DNA of 64,000 bases from Aculops lycopersici (lineage: Eukaryota; Arthropoda; Arachnida; Trombidiformes; Eriophyidae). A model generated the notes under the pieces. The model was not told the origin of the DNA and did not search any database. It saw only the letters and a program-made list of their open reading frames with translations. The stretch spans positions 820,266 through 884,265 of the forward strand of contig WNKI01000005.1 in assembly GCA_015350385.1 (NCBI GenBank), given 5' to 3'. This document shows, piece by piece, positions 8,506 to 19,116 of the stretch. Made by a program: the position numbers and the translations under genes. Numbering within the stretch: position 1 is the first letter of the stretch; every line of letters starts with the position of its first letter.

Positions 8506-11500
8506 GTTTGCTTCGATCGGCTGGATGCGAAGGCGGTCAATAAGATACTCAAATGTTTGGCGATTGACCGGCTTGGTCAGTATATCAGCTAACTGGTCTT
8601 TGCTTGATATGTGTTCAGCTTGAATTATCTTGCCGTTGATATCTTTAATAAAATGCAATTTAATATCGATATGTTTGAGTTTGGACCTTTGAGTGTCGCT
8701 CCGAATAGTGGCGATGGCCCCTAGGTTGTCGATCAACAGGCGACTTGCCGGTAGATTTACGCCCAGCTCCCCCAAGAGCATGCGCGTCCATTGGAGCTCT
8801 TTTGCAGCTAGCGCGGCTGCAACGAATTCGGCTTCGCAGACAGAGGTAGCAACGCTGTCTTGTTTGCGTGAGCGCCAAGCGATAGGCGTTTTGTTAAGCA
8901 AAATTATGCAGCCGCTTGTCGACTTACGGTCATCATAATTGTTGCCGTAATCGGCGTCGGAATAGCCTTCGAGCTCAAGCTCGTTTTTGCTGCTGATGAC
9001 TATGCCGTAGTTTGCTGTTTTCGCCAGGTATCTGATTACGCGTTTAGCGGCTTGCCAGTGCACCAGCTTAGGCGCCTGGGCAAATCTAGCTAGTTTGTGT
9101 ACCGCAAATGCGATGTCCAATCGCGTTGTGTTCGCTGCGTATAATAGGCTTCCTATTATTTGGAGGTACGGTACGTCGACTGCTTTGCTGTTCGAGCCGG
9201 CCTCCCCCTGTTTGCATAGTTGCAAGCTGGAGTCCATTGGCGTCGAGACTGCGCGGCTAGTGTTGTCCAATCCGAATTTTGCCACGATTCGTTTTACGTA
9301 ATCGCTTTGGTGTAAGCGGATGCCGTCGGCGGTTGATTCGATTTGCAGCCCGACGAATGTTTTCGCCTCGCAGATTTTTATTTCAAATTCCCTTTGCAAG
9401 TGGGCAATGCAGTTTTCGATCATTTTTGTGGAGTTCGACATCACGAGGCCGTCGTCCACGTAGATTGCAACAATCAACATTGGCCTCTCGCCATTCGTTG
9501 TTAAGTTGCAATTATGGCTCACAAAGACGCAAGTGTCTGAAAGCAATTGTTTTAGATTAAACTTTTTTAAAAACTCGGTGAAGCAGCGGTTCCATTCGCG
9601 GCCCGCCTGCTTAAGTCCATAGAGTGATTTCACGAGTTTACACACTTTATGCTCCTCCCCCTTGACTGCGTAACCCTCTGGCTGGCGCATATAAATTTCT
9701 TCCTGCAATTTGCCATTTAAGTAAGCTGTTTTTACATCAAATTGTTTGATGGCTAGACCAAACTTTTGTTGTAAAGTGAGTAGTATCCTTACCGTTTCCA
9801 TCCGGACGACCGGGCTAAAAGTTGCATTGTAATCAATTCCTTTGATTTGTGTGAAGCCTCGCGCCACGAGTCGTGCTTTGTAGCGCACGATTTCGTTGTT
9901 TTGGTATTTGTGCACAAAGCACCACTTACAGCTTATGATCTTCCTGTTGGGAGGGGGATCAACCAACACCCAAGTGTTATTTTTAATTAAAGCGTCGTGT
10001 TCTTCTTTCATCGCATGTTGCCATTTGTCGGCGTTAGCGCATGACATCGCTTCTTTCAGCGTCGACGGTTCGCCGTCGGTTGATGAGTAGGCTTCCTCTT
10101 CATTGATTGGGTTGCTGCCTGCATCAATCTCTTCTTCATCGTCAGAGGTAAGATCTTCAAATGGATCGCCCGCCGGGTCGTCTGATAACGACAATGATTC
10201 GTCGAAAATGACGTCTCGCGAAGTGATGATGTTCATTTTCCGTGACTCGTCCAGCTCTGGATCGAACACTCTATATGTGAAGTCTGGCCCCTCTTCTTTG
10301 TATCCAACAAAGCAGCCCTTCGTGGCACGTGCTTCGAGTTTGGGCTGATAGCCTGATCTCTTTTTGGTTGCTGTTTTGATGTAGGCTAGGCACCCAAAAA
10401 CTCTCAGGTGGGACACTTTTGGTTTCTTACCAAGATATAGTTCGTAGGGTGTCTTATCGCCGGTGATCGAATTAATCGATCTGTTCAGTAGATAGACTTG
10501 GGTCACTACCGCCTCCCCCCATAATTTTGCTGGCACGTTTTTGGCTAGTAGCATAGCCCTTGCGCCGCTTACAACTGTCCGGTTATCTCTCTCGATTAGT
10601 CCGTTTTGGGCAGGTGTGTGGGGTGCACTGGTTTTGTGCACAATCCCCTCGCTAACGAAGAAGTTTTGTGTTCGCGCGCTCGTAAATTCGGACCCCTGAT
10701 CCGAGAAAAAGTACCTGACTTTCTTTTCTGTGTCGGCTTTGATTTGGGCGACAACTTTGCGGGTTGCGTCGAAAGCTTCATCTCTACTTTTCATACAGGT
10801 GACGAACCTATAGTTGGAGAATTCATCCTTGAAAAGGATAAAGTAAAGCTTGCCGCTGAGTGATGGGACTCCCATTGGCCCAACAATATCGCAATGGAGC
10901 ACCTCGGCGACTGTCGTGGCACGGGGTGTCGTGCGGGTTGGCAATGTTAGTCTCGGCTGCTTGCCCATGACGCAACTGATGCAGTCAATTTGCCTCAGTT
11001 GATTGTTGTTCTTTGGTGGTGGGTTTAGTTCTCCCATGCCCATCACCGCCTTCGCTGTCTTGGCGACAAACCGTTTGTTTATGTGGCCGAATCTTTCGTG
11101 CCATATGGTTAGTTCATCTACCTCCGAGGTAAATGACTCTGCACCGGCAAGGTGCACGTGGTAGAGGCCATTCGAAACTGGTGCTTCCAGTAACTTAGTT
11201 TCATTCTCGTCCCACAATTGACAAGATTTCGCATCTTGTTTGCAATAGCCGCCTCGCGAGGTGGCCTTGCTCACGGACACAAGTTTGCGTCGCAAATTGG
11301 GCACGTGTAAAACCTCGAACAATTTCAGGTTTTGGGTTTTGTTGTTCACACTTGTGATCAACTCGACAGTGCCAATGCCTATGGCCTGCCCCCCTTGTGC
11401 CTTCTTGTCCCCGAACAAAATGTTGCGGGGTGAGTTTAGCTCAGTGTATGAGACAAAATCATCACGATCAGGGCTCATGTGGGTCGTGGCCCCACTATCC

Positions 11501-12417
11501 ACGATCCACCCTTTTGCGCTACTTACAAAATTGGCTTCGTCGCAGATGTAACTTTCGGCCAGGATCCCCTCTTCAATGCCGATTTCGGCTGCACTTGCCT
11601 CGTCGCGGTTATTTCCCGCTTTTGCCTTGAATTTGGGGCACTGATGTCTAAGGTGGGTTGTTGCTTTACATTCCCAACACTCTTTCGCACCTTCGTTTTT
11701 AGGGTTTTTCTTTCCCTTCTTTTTGTTGTCTCTGGGTTTGCGCTCACTCGGCTTTTCTGTCGGTTGTCTAGTTTCGGAGTGGTGGGCTTGTTCCACCGGT
11801 TTCTTGAACCTGTTGAGCAGTTGCTGTTCAGCTGTTAGACTTGCGATTAATTCGTTCAGAGTTTTTCTCGCTATCTCTCTGTTGTTCCATTGGGATACGT
11901 AGTTTGTATATCTCTTGGCCAGGCCGCACACAATTGTGTTGCAGAGTTGTCGCTCATCTAGTCCAACGACTCCAACACTAATACATTGATAGTAAATTTG
12001 CTCGCACCTACCAATGTAGCTGCTCACTTCTTCATCATAACTCATTTTCAGATTGAAGAACTCGCTCTGCAAGTTGCATCTGTTCACATCAGTTCTCAAC
12101 TCGTATGTTGTGCACAGGCGGGTCCAAATCTCCCTCGCGGAGTTACAACCTAGGACCAATCTTGCGTTCTTGGTGTCAAGCGACAATAGCAGTAAGGCTT
12201 TTAAATGCTTGTCGTTATCTTCGAACTCTTTGATTTCAACTTCTTTCTGCGCCTTCTCGGCCTCTGGAGCTGACGTTGACCTTCTCGGTTTCGTCTTGCT
12301 AAGTTGATCATGTTTTCCTTTGCTGATGAGAAAGGCCTCGAATTGCGCTTTCCACACTGCAAAGTCGCTTCCGGTAAACTTTGGGACGATCAACCGATCG
12401 CCCAAAATATCCGACAT
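7345..12417 (-). CDS. copia Gag-Pol polyprotein with C-terminal envelope-like module
   Basis: A 1,690-residue ORF from the ATG at 12417 (MSDILGDRL; the frame continues upstream into the 5' LTR, but this ATG precedes the conserved copia Gag start). Domains in order: UBN2/copia Gag about 1-235; zinc knuckle C-X2-C-X4-H-X4-C at 247-260; aspartic protease DSGA at 307-310; GAG-pre-integrase/HHCC zinc site (H440, H445, C479, C482); integrase core with catalytic D510, D573 and E609; reverse transcriptase with YVDD at 986-989; RNase H ending near residue 1300 (DQLADILTKP). This order, integrase before RT, defines Ty1/copia (Pseudoviridae). Instead of stopping there, the frame runs on for about 385 residues (separate entry). 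No frameshift or internal stop is present. Function: reverse transcription and integration of the element's RNA in a virus-like particle. Confidence 0.95.
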   Translation of the reverse strand: MSDILGDRLIVPKFTGSDFAVWKAQFEAFLISKGKHDQLSKTKPRRSTSAPEAEKAQKEVEIKEFEDNDKHLKALLLLSLDTKNARLVLGCNSAREIWTRLCTTYELRTDVNRCNLQSEFFNLKMSYDEEVSSYIGRCEQIYYQCISVGVVGLDERQLCNTIVCGLAKRYTNYVSQWNNREIARKTLNELIASLTAEQQLLNRFKKPVEQAHHSETRQPTEKPSERKPRDNKKKGKKNPKNEGAKECWECKATTHLRHQCPKFKAKAGNNRDEASAAEIGIEEGILAESYICDEANFVSSAKGWIVDSGATTHMSPDRDDFVSYTELNSPRNILFGDKKAQGGQAIGIGTVELITSVNNKTQNLKLFEVLHVPNLRRKLVSVSKATSRGGYCKQDAKSCQLWDENETKLLEAPVSNGLYHVHLAGAESFTSEVDELTIWHERFGHINKRFVAKTAKAVMGMGELNPPPKNNNQLRQIDCISCVMGKQPRLTLPTRTTPRATTVAEVLHCDIVGPMGVPSLSGKLYFILFKDEFSNYRFVTCMKSRDEAFDATRKVVAQIKADTEKKVRYFFSDQGSEFTSARTQNFFVSEGIVHKTSAPHTPAQNGLIERDNRTVVSGARAMLLAKNVPAKLWGEAVVTQVYLLNRSINSITGDKTPYELYLGKKPKVSHLRVFGCLAYIKTATKKRSGYQPKLEARATKGCFVGYKEEGPDFTYRVFDPELDESRKMNIITSRDVIFDESLSLSDDPAGDPFEDLTSDDEEEIDAGSNPINEEEAYSSTDGEPSTLKEAMSCANADKWQHAMKEEHDALIKNNTWVLVDPPPNRKIISCKWCFVHKYQNNEIVRYKARLVARGFTQIKGIDYNATFSPVVRMETVRILLTLQQKFGLAIKQFDVKTAYLNGKLQEEIYMRQPEGYAVKGEEHKVCKLVKSLYGLKQAGREWNRCFTEFLKKFNLKQLLSDTCVFVSHNCNLTTNGERPMLIVAIYVDDGLVMSNSTKMIENCIAHLQREFEIKICEAKTFVGLQIESTADGIRLHQSDYVKRIVAKFGLDNTSRAVSTPMDSSLQLCKQGEAGSNSKAVDVPYLQIIGSLLYAANTTRLDIAFAVHKLARFAQAPKLVHWQAAKRVIRYLAKTANYGIVISSKNELELEGYSDADYGNNYDDRKSTSGCIILLNKTPIAWRSRKQDSVATSVCEAEFVAAALAAKELQWTRMLLGELGVNLPASRLLIDNLGAIATIRSDTQRSKLKHIDIKLHFIKDINGKIIQAEHISSKDQLADILTKPVNRQTFEYLIDRLRIQPIEANMACWMTPFFIAAIMPVASSVFIGDSIATELRHEHIEYDHPCEVMLHSEAIRELKAIDIATAKGLETPLKSLTAHRYGNCRLAHKIIGNIAQNFNSYASNRPRRSLASVATTAIRIFSRVAMATATNFVNGLSQGTTEDKVALFASNLLDRLTNNSKHEYYTHTLVPIDQVENEIGIVNPVALMRRAKLHEVVSSFNYEELYSSYVTAEQAGSTALMAALEEGFRTGIVDTLALGELLKDDELRQIDPKSTRLVDVKTKTDKRNSKGTVDIWFEIDRPIPMMDRIIWSDIILTLCSIAGLLAILALDHARRWMYKPRDEGPTPATEQLEDLPRGTSAASLAASPAPSSVRDTESPPLRSEYEASVRSHSRGSVGGASSRAPSAYPSG

Positions 12418-12450
12418 CTTTTTAAAATACACTATTTTGGCTGTTAACCT

Positions 12451-12579
12451 TTTGGTGGTAGGAGCTCGACTGAGCTGTTTATTGCGCCCGTAGGCGTTTA
12501 TATACAGATCGGGAGAGCCCGCCACGCCCCCTACCCACTAGGGTAGGCGGACGGTGCGCGGGAGCTCGCCCCCCCAACA
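12451..12579 (-). repeat. copia 5' LTR
   Basis: Promoter LTR of the minus-strand element; same length as the copy at 7265-7393 with one mismatch. Carries the TATATAAA/AATAAA pair expected to start and end genomic RNA. Flanked outside by a (CA)n tract (12576-12597) that includes the CACAC target duplication. The polyprotein ATG lies 34 bp inside the LTR edge, at 12417. Confidence 0.95.
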
Positions 12580-13876
12580 CACACACACACACACACATAT
12601 GCGACGACAACAACGGCAAACTCCTCACTCCTTCCCCACGGTAGTTTGTTGGTCGGTGGTTCAATAAAGTGGCAGTGATGTTTGGTTGGTGGAACCTGGA
12701 AGCAACAGCAACATTGAAGCTGGCCGTCAACCAGCAGAGTGCCAGTCGAAGCTGCAGATACAGATGAGACGAGAGACGGCGAGTGACAACAAACGAGAGC
12801 CACAGTCGCCGAGCACCGTGAAGCAAAGTGTCTAGTGCTTTACGCGCATTCCGTTGTCATCAGGCTCGTCGCAATCGTCGTGCGGCGCGCTTAGCTCGCT
12901 AGCTTGCCACTGCACTCATCTCATCTCATCTGGCCAACTGGCGCCACATGTGACTCCCTCTGTCTCACTCTCTATCCCTCGTTCTTTCGTCCGCAGCTTC
13001 ACTCCAGCGAGTTTTACAGCCGGCTTCTCGTCAACATGATCTCGTCATACACTAGAGCTAGTATGCGATAGGTACCACACCTACAAACCAGCGAGCTGCC
13101 GGTGCCTTGTGGATGCGAGTGGAGATTCGGTTGCAAATCGCCTCGAGGGCCTCACTTGGTCCATTTGCTGGTCGTTTGGCGAGCAACCAGCGAATTGAAG
13201 CAGAAGTTTGCGGTTGATTTCTAGAAAACTATCAAAAAAGGTCACTCTTCCTCTTTCTCTCTCATCGAACGCCAAAGAAAAACTCACTGGCGTTGAGATG
13301 TTGCGATGGTTGGCTTAGAAGTGGAGAAGCCCAGCAAAAATGCAAGCCCACTCGCGTTGCTCATTGCAATGCAGCGCGCGCCGCAAGCTGCCGACGAGAG
13401 CGCACCTGTTAGGGGGTTTAGTGCAGCCGCCGCAAGGCACGGGCAACGCAACGTGCATTTGCAAGCTGATGCGCCGCAAATGCCCACCACTGGAGCCGGT
13501 GACGGCCGCTTATACCGTGTGTTGCATCTGTCTCGTGGTCGATTTTGTTGTGCTACGCCATGCCACTTTCCCCACTCTCTCCTTCTGGCCAATCTATCGG
13601 TGACAGGTGAACTTCCTCCAACTCCCACAACGACGCCGCTGAGCATGCCAATGTTTAGCGGGCAAACACGGCGGCCAATTTACTTTCTATTTAGCCGTCT
13701 CTTAGGTGCGCCACTAGTGTTTGTTGCAGATTTAGATACAGTAGCATTGCTGTTAATCCTGTTGACATCACGGCTAGTCAATTAGGCGCCCGTCGCATGT
13801 GGCGCGCGTTGGCTGCCTGATGGCAGGCAGAACTTATACTTACAGTCTGATATTTCCGTTTTATCCAATGGAACAC

Positions 13877-13927
<51 letters not shown>
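13877..13927. repeat. (TTG)n microsatellite
   Basis: About 17 uninterrupted TTG/GTT units. On the minus strand this reads as a poly-Gln stretch in a frame whose only upstream start is GTG, followed by a GTAAGT-like donor, so a coding or 5' UTR exon is conceivable but unproven. Confidence 0.9.
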
Positions 13928-14968
13928 TGAACGTTGTTTCGGCTCGAGTAACCTTCTATCTTGAAGCCTCTTTCTTGTCACGTTGTTTTTAACCTATGCT
14001 TTGATCTGCGCTAAAGCTGCCCTTTTGTTCTTGTTACTCGACTCGGCGATTTTTTGTTTTATTTTTCATCTCGCACGCAAGTTATTAATTTCTCTTCTCG
14101 ATCGCTCTCCGGATTGACAAACTTGCATCGTGAGGACAACAACAAAAGTTGAGCCGGTCGCCGGCTAATATCTCCTAAGCAACCGCATGGCTCCAAGTCA
14201 CTAGATCTCTCACCCCTTTTCGGCGACTCTATTCGCCAATTTCGTTCCTCACAACTAGCACACTCTTTCGTCTGATTGTGGCAGCCGTGTTTGTCGTCGC
14301 TGCCGCCAACAACCACGACAATCACGATGTAGATCCACAACCAAGTCCAAGACGTCACTTAGCCGGTCGCTAGGTGCTCACATCAGCGAACGCGAATGAA
14401 TGATAAAGTTGAATCTAAACTTGAGGAACCTTGTCTTTTTTCTCCTTCTCTTCTGTCGCTCGCTTGAGCTAAACTCAAGTGTCACTAGCATCTAGTGTAG
14501 TCTTGTGCGCAATCTAAAGTAGTCTATTTTGTTGTCGTCATTCCAACTTGGCGTCTCTTGTCTTGATCGTAGCCCGTCGTCTCATTTTATCTCAAGCTCA
14601 CTTGTCTCTCAATCCCTAGAAACTCTCAAGTTTCCCCCATTGAATTGCCAGTGAGTCTCCTCTTACAAGTTAGTTGGTTCGCTCGCTTTCTCTCTCTCCC
14701 TCACTCTCGAATTTAACAATCAAACTAGCGGTAGCAGTTACCGTTTTGTGCCAGCTCTTTCGACTAACTCAAGAAGCGGCCACGACAACAACAACCATCG
14801 AGTTAACTATACGCAACCTCATCGTGCAGATAAAAACTGAATAAAACTCTGGCCTCTCGTTGGTTCGTTTGAGCTGGTGACTCGGCGGCAGCTAGCAGGC
14901 TACCCATTAACTTGGCCCCAGGGGTTCAATAATGCGCCTGCGTGAATTAAACAGCGTACACAGTTGGC

Positions 14969-14996
14969 AAGCTAGCTGGCTGTCTAGCTTGCCATT
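14969..14996. repeat. inverted repeat GGCAAGCTAG…CTAGCTTGCC
   Basis: Ten-base arms identical to the core of the repeat at 1241-1284, with an 8-bp loop (CTGGCTGT). Single arms (CTAGCTTGCCA) also occur near 12898, suggesting a recurring motif. Confidence 0.8.
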
Positions 14997-16769
14997 GGAT
15001 TGGTTGAAAGCGAACACCAATATCAATACAAATAGCAGCACTGCCACTGTTACTGTTACCGCCACTGCTACTGCCACGAGGTAAGCATCAGCCGGCACGA
15101 CATCTTGAAAGTTTGTCTTTCTCTCTCTCCCTCTATTCGTTGAGCGTGAGCCCATCTATCTGTCCGTCCTTCCTCCCGTTAGCCTGTCGGTATTAAAATA
15201 GGCAAATAGAAATGGATCGATGGATTGGCCTTTTGTTGTTTGCACGCGCGCATGCACTCGCTCGCTCGTCGCTAGGTCCCGTACTAATAGCGCGGCAATG
15301 TTGTCGTTTCCAAAACTGCGCGACCCTCGCACCCGCCGTCCGATCCCTTGGGCGCTCGGCCAGCTCGACTTCTCTAGAAAGTTGCTCGCCAACTTGCCAG
15401 TCCTTTAGTCAAGGCCAATAAACCAGTCGTCAAAAGAAATGGCTTAAAATGGTTTGAAACTCGACACCAGCAACGAGAGGGAGAGAGAGAGAGAGAGAGG
15501 GAAAGTTTCGGTTGCAAAAAACACTACTCTCACAACACAAACTCCAATTTTAAAAAACCAATTCCTCTCAACTCAAATCATTCAACAACTTCATAGACCA
15601 TCTCTTTTGCCAATTTAAAGTCAACGGGCCAACGAAACTAAACTGTGCAACGATATGACATGACATTCATTTTCCTACTTACATTATGTTTTGCTCGTGA
15701 AACAAAACTACCGGCAGCAGAAGTAGACTAAACAACATTAACGATAGTAATAACCACCAGTCGTCTCGATCATTTGCCACCAGCCACGCGGCTTATCAGG
15801 TTTATTTCGATCAAACATTGTTGATAACGACGAAAGCTATGAAGTTGCCTTGTCACCAGTTCGAGTTCATGCATAAATAAATGCGCTTGCTGATTACCAA
15901 CCCTCCTTCCTTCCTCTATCTGCGCGTTGAAATGGTTTGCGAGTTGGAGTGTGGGTGAGTCTCGTGCTTTCAGAATGGATTTATTGGGCTCGAATAGAAT
16001 GAATGAGACCAAAGCATATGAATTCAGTAGACCGGCTCGCAGCAAATAGACAGGAAGTGAAGCTCATCGTGGTTTTGCTTTATAACGGTTACTACGATGA
16101 GCAACCAACATCAATTCGAGCTGCGTGCGTGAATTTGAAACTTTGCATAGAGCTTTTGAATTTCGACTAACGTAATCAGACTTTGGATTTGAGAATTCTG
16201 CTAGTGCAAATTAGTTGGGCAGCACCACCAATGAAATGGAGGAGGAAACCAAGCGAGCCTGTCGTTGTATTTTGCTTAGACTTTACATCTAAGAGCATAG
16301 AACTTCCGTATTTTGCGTTTGAAACCAGCAAAAGTCGATAGAATGAAATGGCAACAATACTAGCAGCGATGTTGTTGTTATTACATCACATATGCAACGC
16401 TGGCGAGTCTCATATTTCGCCCAACTCTATCTCTGTACCCTTTTCACCGACTTTATCATTATTATAATGCCGATTCTCTCGGATGTCAGCATTTGGTAAA
16501 TTTATCTCATCGCCAACGACAAAAGCTGTCCGCCTCTAAAAACTCAACTGCTGGTTAGTTTTCACACCATTGGCTTAGATTGTAAATTTGAGATGCACAC
16601 GAGATTAGATAACAAAAATGCTTTTTGTTGTTGTTGTTGTTATCGTCGGCGAGGCAACTGATACTGCCTCAGTTTTTAATTTGAAATTTAACTGCTGAAT
16701 TATGTTAAAAACGTAGGTCAAAGGTCTTGGTAAATTAATGAGCCAGATGATGAACTAAATCAGCTGTTT

Positions 16770-17336
16770 TTAGAGAATTCTTCTACAAATACCTAACGGG
16801 CACGAGCAAAAACCACCTCGCGTCCATTTGCACGTGCAATCCTCTTCAACGGTCACGTCGGCCTCACGTGGAATCTCCAGCTTCCAGTTCAAGTTTATAC
16901 ACACACCAAGTCCGAGCCAACATTTTGCCATCGTTATTACCGATGGACGAGTGAAGTTATCTCTCATCTAACAAACTCATGCGAACTAGGCCTTGAACAA
17001 ACTTGCGGGCGACTCGTGTTCCAATCCATCATTATGTTACACAATGATGTGCTCCAAAGTAACTCTAGTCAGTCCAGTGTTGGAGCTTATTTCATTTCCA
17101 ATACCGACTTTTGCACATGGCAAACCCGGTGGCCTTGTTATTTCCCAATGGATTTGGAAATAGAGATACCCCATTGGTATTCTGAACACTAGCCTCAGAG
17201 GCTTTGATGGACAAAGATTATGATTTCCCACTGCTTGGGGTTGAGGAGTCATCCAAACTACATGTCGATAGACACGTTCGCTATGAGCGCTTACCAAGCC
17301 ACAAATAGTCGAGTCTCCTCTACAAGGCTCATATAT
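16770..17336 (-). other. possible cysteine-rich coding remnants (uncertain)
   Basis: Two adjacent minus-strand open frames. The 5' one (17037-about 17250) reads a plausible non-repetitive protein segment but has no good ATG at its head. The 3' one (ATG 16967, stop 16770, 65 codons) ends in a cysteine-rich tail with spacing C-X-C-X7-C-X-C-X4-C. They are in different frames about 70 bp apart, and a GTAAGC-like donor occurs around 17293. They could be exons of a small secreted protein, a decayed gene, or chance. I recognise no family. Confidence 0.2.
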
Positions 17337-17544
17337 CAATAGATAAAACTATAAGATTAGGATAGGGAGAGAGATCATTAATTTATTTCCAAGATAAAAC
17401 GAAATCACCCCGTTTCCGGGTCAACAAAACTAAGTTTCGCCCATCCAACCATTTTGGCCCACTCCCAGGATATTCTTAATCGGCTTAGGAAAGTGGTGCC
17501 TAGTCCATTTCAATCTTATTGGTCCGCATTCCAGGTGTAATATA

Positions 17545-19116
17545 TCAATCAAACTCAAGAGTTCGCTTGTTACTTGTGGCCAAATGCTCAAAGTTCTTGA
17601 GAAGTAGTTCCAAAGAGTTACTCTCCTCTATACTCGTTGATTCGACCTCATCAATGTGTTTTTGCACCTCGAACACAATCTGGTGTCGTAACTCGGGTCG
17701 GCGAGCTAGCAGTTTGTTTGTAATGAAATTTGTCAAAGTTTCGCCACTTGTGGGATCGTACGTTTCAAATTGGTTACCTAGAAATGCAATTAATAATAGA
17801 ATGTAATCAACAGACCGTAACGTAAAGTAGGCACTTGATTTGGACCTGTCGTTTATATCGCCTTCGTCGTCTTCATTGTCACCATTCTCTTTATCATGCT
17901 CAATTTTTTTCACCAACTTGAAATACTTATCGTGTAATCCAATCAACCGTTCTAATTTTTCGTAGTTGGATTCGGCAAATTTAATTAATATCCTCTGAAT
18001 GTGATCAGTATTTTTGGAGTATTTCAACAATGCTAATATAATGGCACTTGTATGCTCTTCAACCTCGTCCAACACCTGTGGTATCTCTCTTCTTTTGACC
18101 TTAATATTCAGCGCATGTCTTGGATTTAAGAAGAAAGGGAATAAAACCTTCAGTCCGAGGTTCTCAATAAACTCGAAACAACAAGCAGTGACATTCTTAT
18201 CCTCGTTCTTATCGCTAGTCAGCAGGTGATTGAGTAACTTCAACATGGAAAGCTTGATATTGGACTGCTTAACGGCGTCGCGTTTTTCTTTTAATATAAG
18301 AGTAATCAATTCTACTCCACTTTCTGCAGTCAGAGTTTTCTTGTTGTCATCAGAGTCCAAAACTGCTGTACAAAGACAGTTTACAACTTGCTCTAAGAAC
18401 TCATGTTCATCACCTGTGTCTGGCGGGTAACCTCTATAGTGAGCCACTTGTCGTAATAGAATGTCTATCCCATTAAACTCCCGTAGTTGATCTTTGGCAT
18501 TATTATTGCTCATTAGCAAAACAGACAGCAGCTCTATCATCGACAACTTTACCGGCTGAAATCTCTGATAATCAATCTTCAACTTGGACATCATCCATTC
18601 GATGATTTTTTCAGCCGAATCCACATTCTTCAGATCGAAATCCAATATATTCTCTATAATCGCTAGGGAATTTGTAATAGTCTGAGCATCTTCCTTGTTA
18701 TTTTCATCTAATCTTCGTAGATTCATTGTGATAGACAATATGATGTCATCTTTCAGGAGTGATTTTATGAGAGCTTCAGTATCCTCTTGACTCTGGTCAT
18801 CGTCAATATCTGTAAACTCTTGTAGAATTGTGATGACTTTGGATGAGATGTCAGTGTTGGCGTGATGGATTAGTGAGTTGAGAGAGGTAAGGGTCTTTTT
18901 GCTGATGAGGACTCGATATAGTTCGGGTTGGGTTGATATTGCTTGAATTTGATCCAGTGAGGCGAATAGCTCAGTTTCAGAAGCTGCAAATTTTGTTGGA
19001 TCGCTGTCATATTTGATTCGAAGATTTTGGTTCTCTAGCAACCTTTTCTCGAATTCCTTGATAATCTTCAATAGATTATTCTCATTGAGATTATCACCAG
19101 CAATATTGGAGTCCAT
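17545..19116 (-). CDS. CTNNBL1: beta-catenin-like protein 1 (spliceosome-associated ARM-repeat protein)
   Basis: A 523-residue ORF from the ATG at 19116, close to the roughly 560 residues usual for the family. CTNNBL1 is a nuclear armadillo-type protein that binds CDC5L/PRP19-complex components and, in vertebrates, AID. Recognisable family sequence includes the N-terminal LLENQNLRIKYDSDPTKF and ASETELFASLDQIQ segments, the QLREFNGIDILLRQVAHYRGYPP block, and the SVDYILLLIAFLG region near the C-terminus. The protein is all-helical with leucine-rich repeats and an acidic, low-complexity insertion around residues 405-425. The usual basic N-terminal nuclear localisation segment is not evident; import may use another signal. 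The gene is intronless and shares a 234-bp divergent promoter with MRPL4. Confidence 0.93.
   Translation of the reverse strand: MDSNIAGDNLNENNLLKIIKEFEKRLLENQNLRIKYDSDPTKFAASETELFASLDQIQAISTQPELYRVLISKKTLTSLNSLIHHANTDISSKVITILQEFTDIDDDQSQEDTEALIKSLLKDDIILSITMNLRRLDENNKEDAQTITNSLAIIENILDFDLKNVDSAEKIIEWMMSKLKIDYQRFQPVKLSMIELLSVLLMSNNNAKDQLREFNGIDILLRQVAHYRGYPPDTGDEHEFLEQVVNCLCTAVLDSDDNKKTLTAESGVELITLILKEKRDAVKQSNIKLSMLKLLNHLLTSDKNEDKNVTACCFEFIENLGLKVLFPFFLNPRHALNIKVKRREIPQVLDEVEEHTSAIILALLKYSKNTDHIQRILIKFAESNYEKLERLIGLHDKYFKLVKKIEHDKENGDNEDDEGDINDRSKSSAYFTLRSVDYILLLIAFLGNQFETYDPTSGETLTNFITNKLLARRPELRHQIVFEVQKHIDEVESTSIEESNSLELLLKNFEHLATSNKRTLEFD

Larger units (their letters stand above)
7265..12579 (-). 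mobile_element. Ty1/copia LTR retrotransposon with envelope-like extension, apparently intact
   Basis: A 5,315-bp element on the minus strand with 129-bp direct LTRs differing at one position (A versus C near the outer end), flanked by CACAC at 7260-7264 and 12580-12584. The boundary is slightly ambiguous because the target is a CA tract: the canonical TG…CA form would be 127 bp. A purine run GAGGGGGAG (minus strand, 7402-7394) abuts the 3' LTR as polypurine tract. AGGTTAACAGCC just inside the 5' LTR is a weak candidate for a tRNA-iMet-type primer site. One uninterrupted ORF holds gag, protease, integrase, reverse transcriptase and RNase H in copia order, then an additional membrane-protein module. 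Near-identical LTRs and an open frame indicate a recent insertion. It lies about 0.6 kb upstream of the PKC start codon in the same orientation. Confidence 0.95.
12580..17544. other. long region without recognised genes
   Basis: Five kilobases downstream of CTNNBL1 and upstream of the copia element. It holds the (CA)n insertion target (12576-12597), a (TTG)n microsatellite (13877-13927), a (GA)n tract near 15478-15500, and an inverted repeat near 14963-14996. The longest open frames are compositionally simple or lack ATG starts. It may contain 5' non-coding exons or enhancers of PKC. No tRNA, rRNA or protein-coding gene was confidently seen, apart from weak cysteine-rich ORFs at 16.8-17.3 kb listed separately. 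Confidence 0.5.

Noticed and set aside
12418..12525. N-terminal extension of the copia polyprotein into the 5' LTR
   Set aside because: Residues are encoded by LTR and leader; the conserved copia Gag start is the ATG at 12417.
13306..13785. 159-codon plus-strand ORF
   Set aside because: No homology seen, random-looking composition, and a conflicting ORF on the opposite strand; kept only as part of the non-genic region.
13778..13981. Poly-Gln minus-strand ORF
   Set aside because: Starts with GTG and is mostly the (TTG)n microsatellite; the adjacent GTAAGT is suggestive but insufficient.
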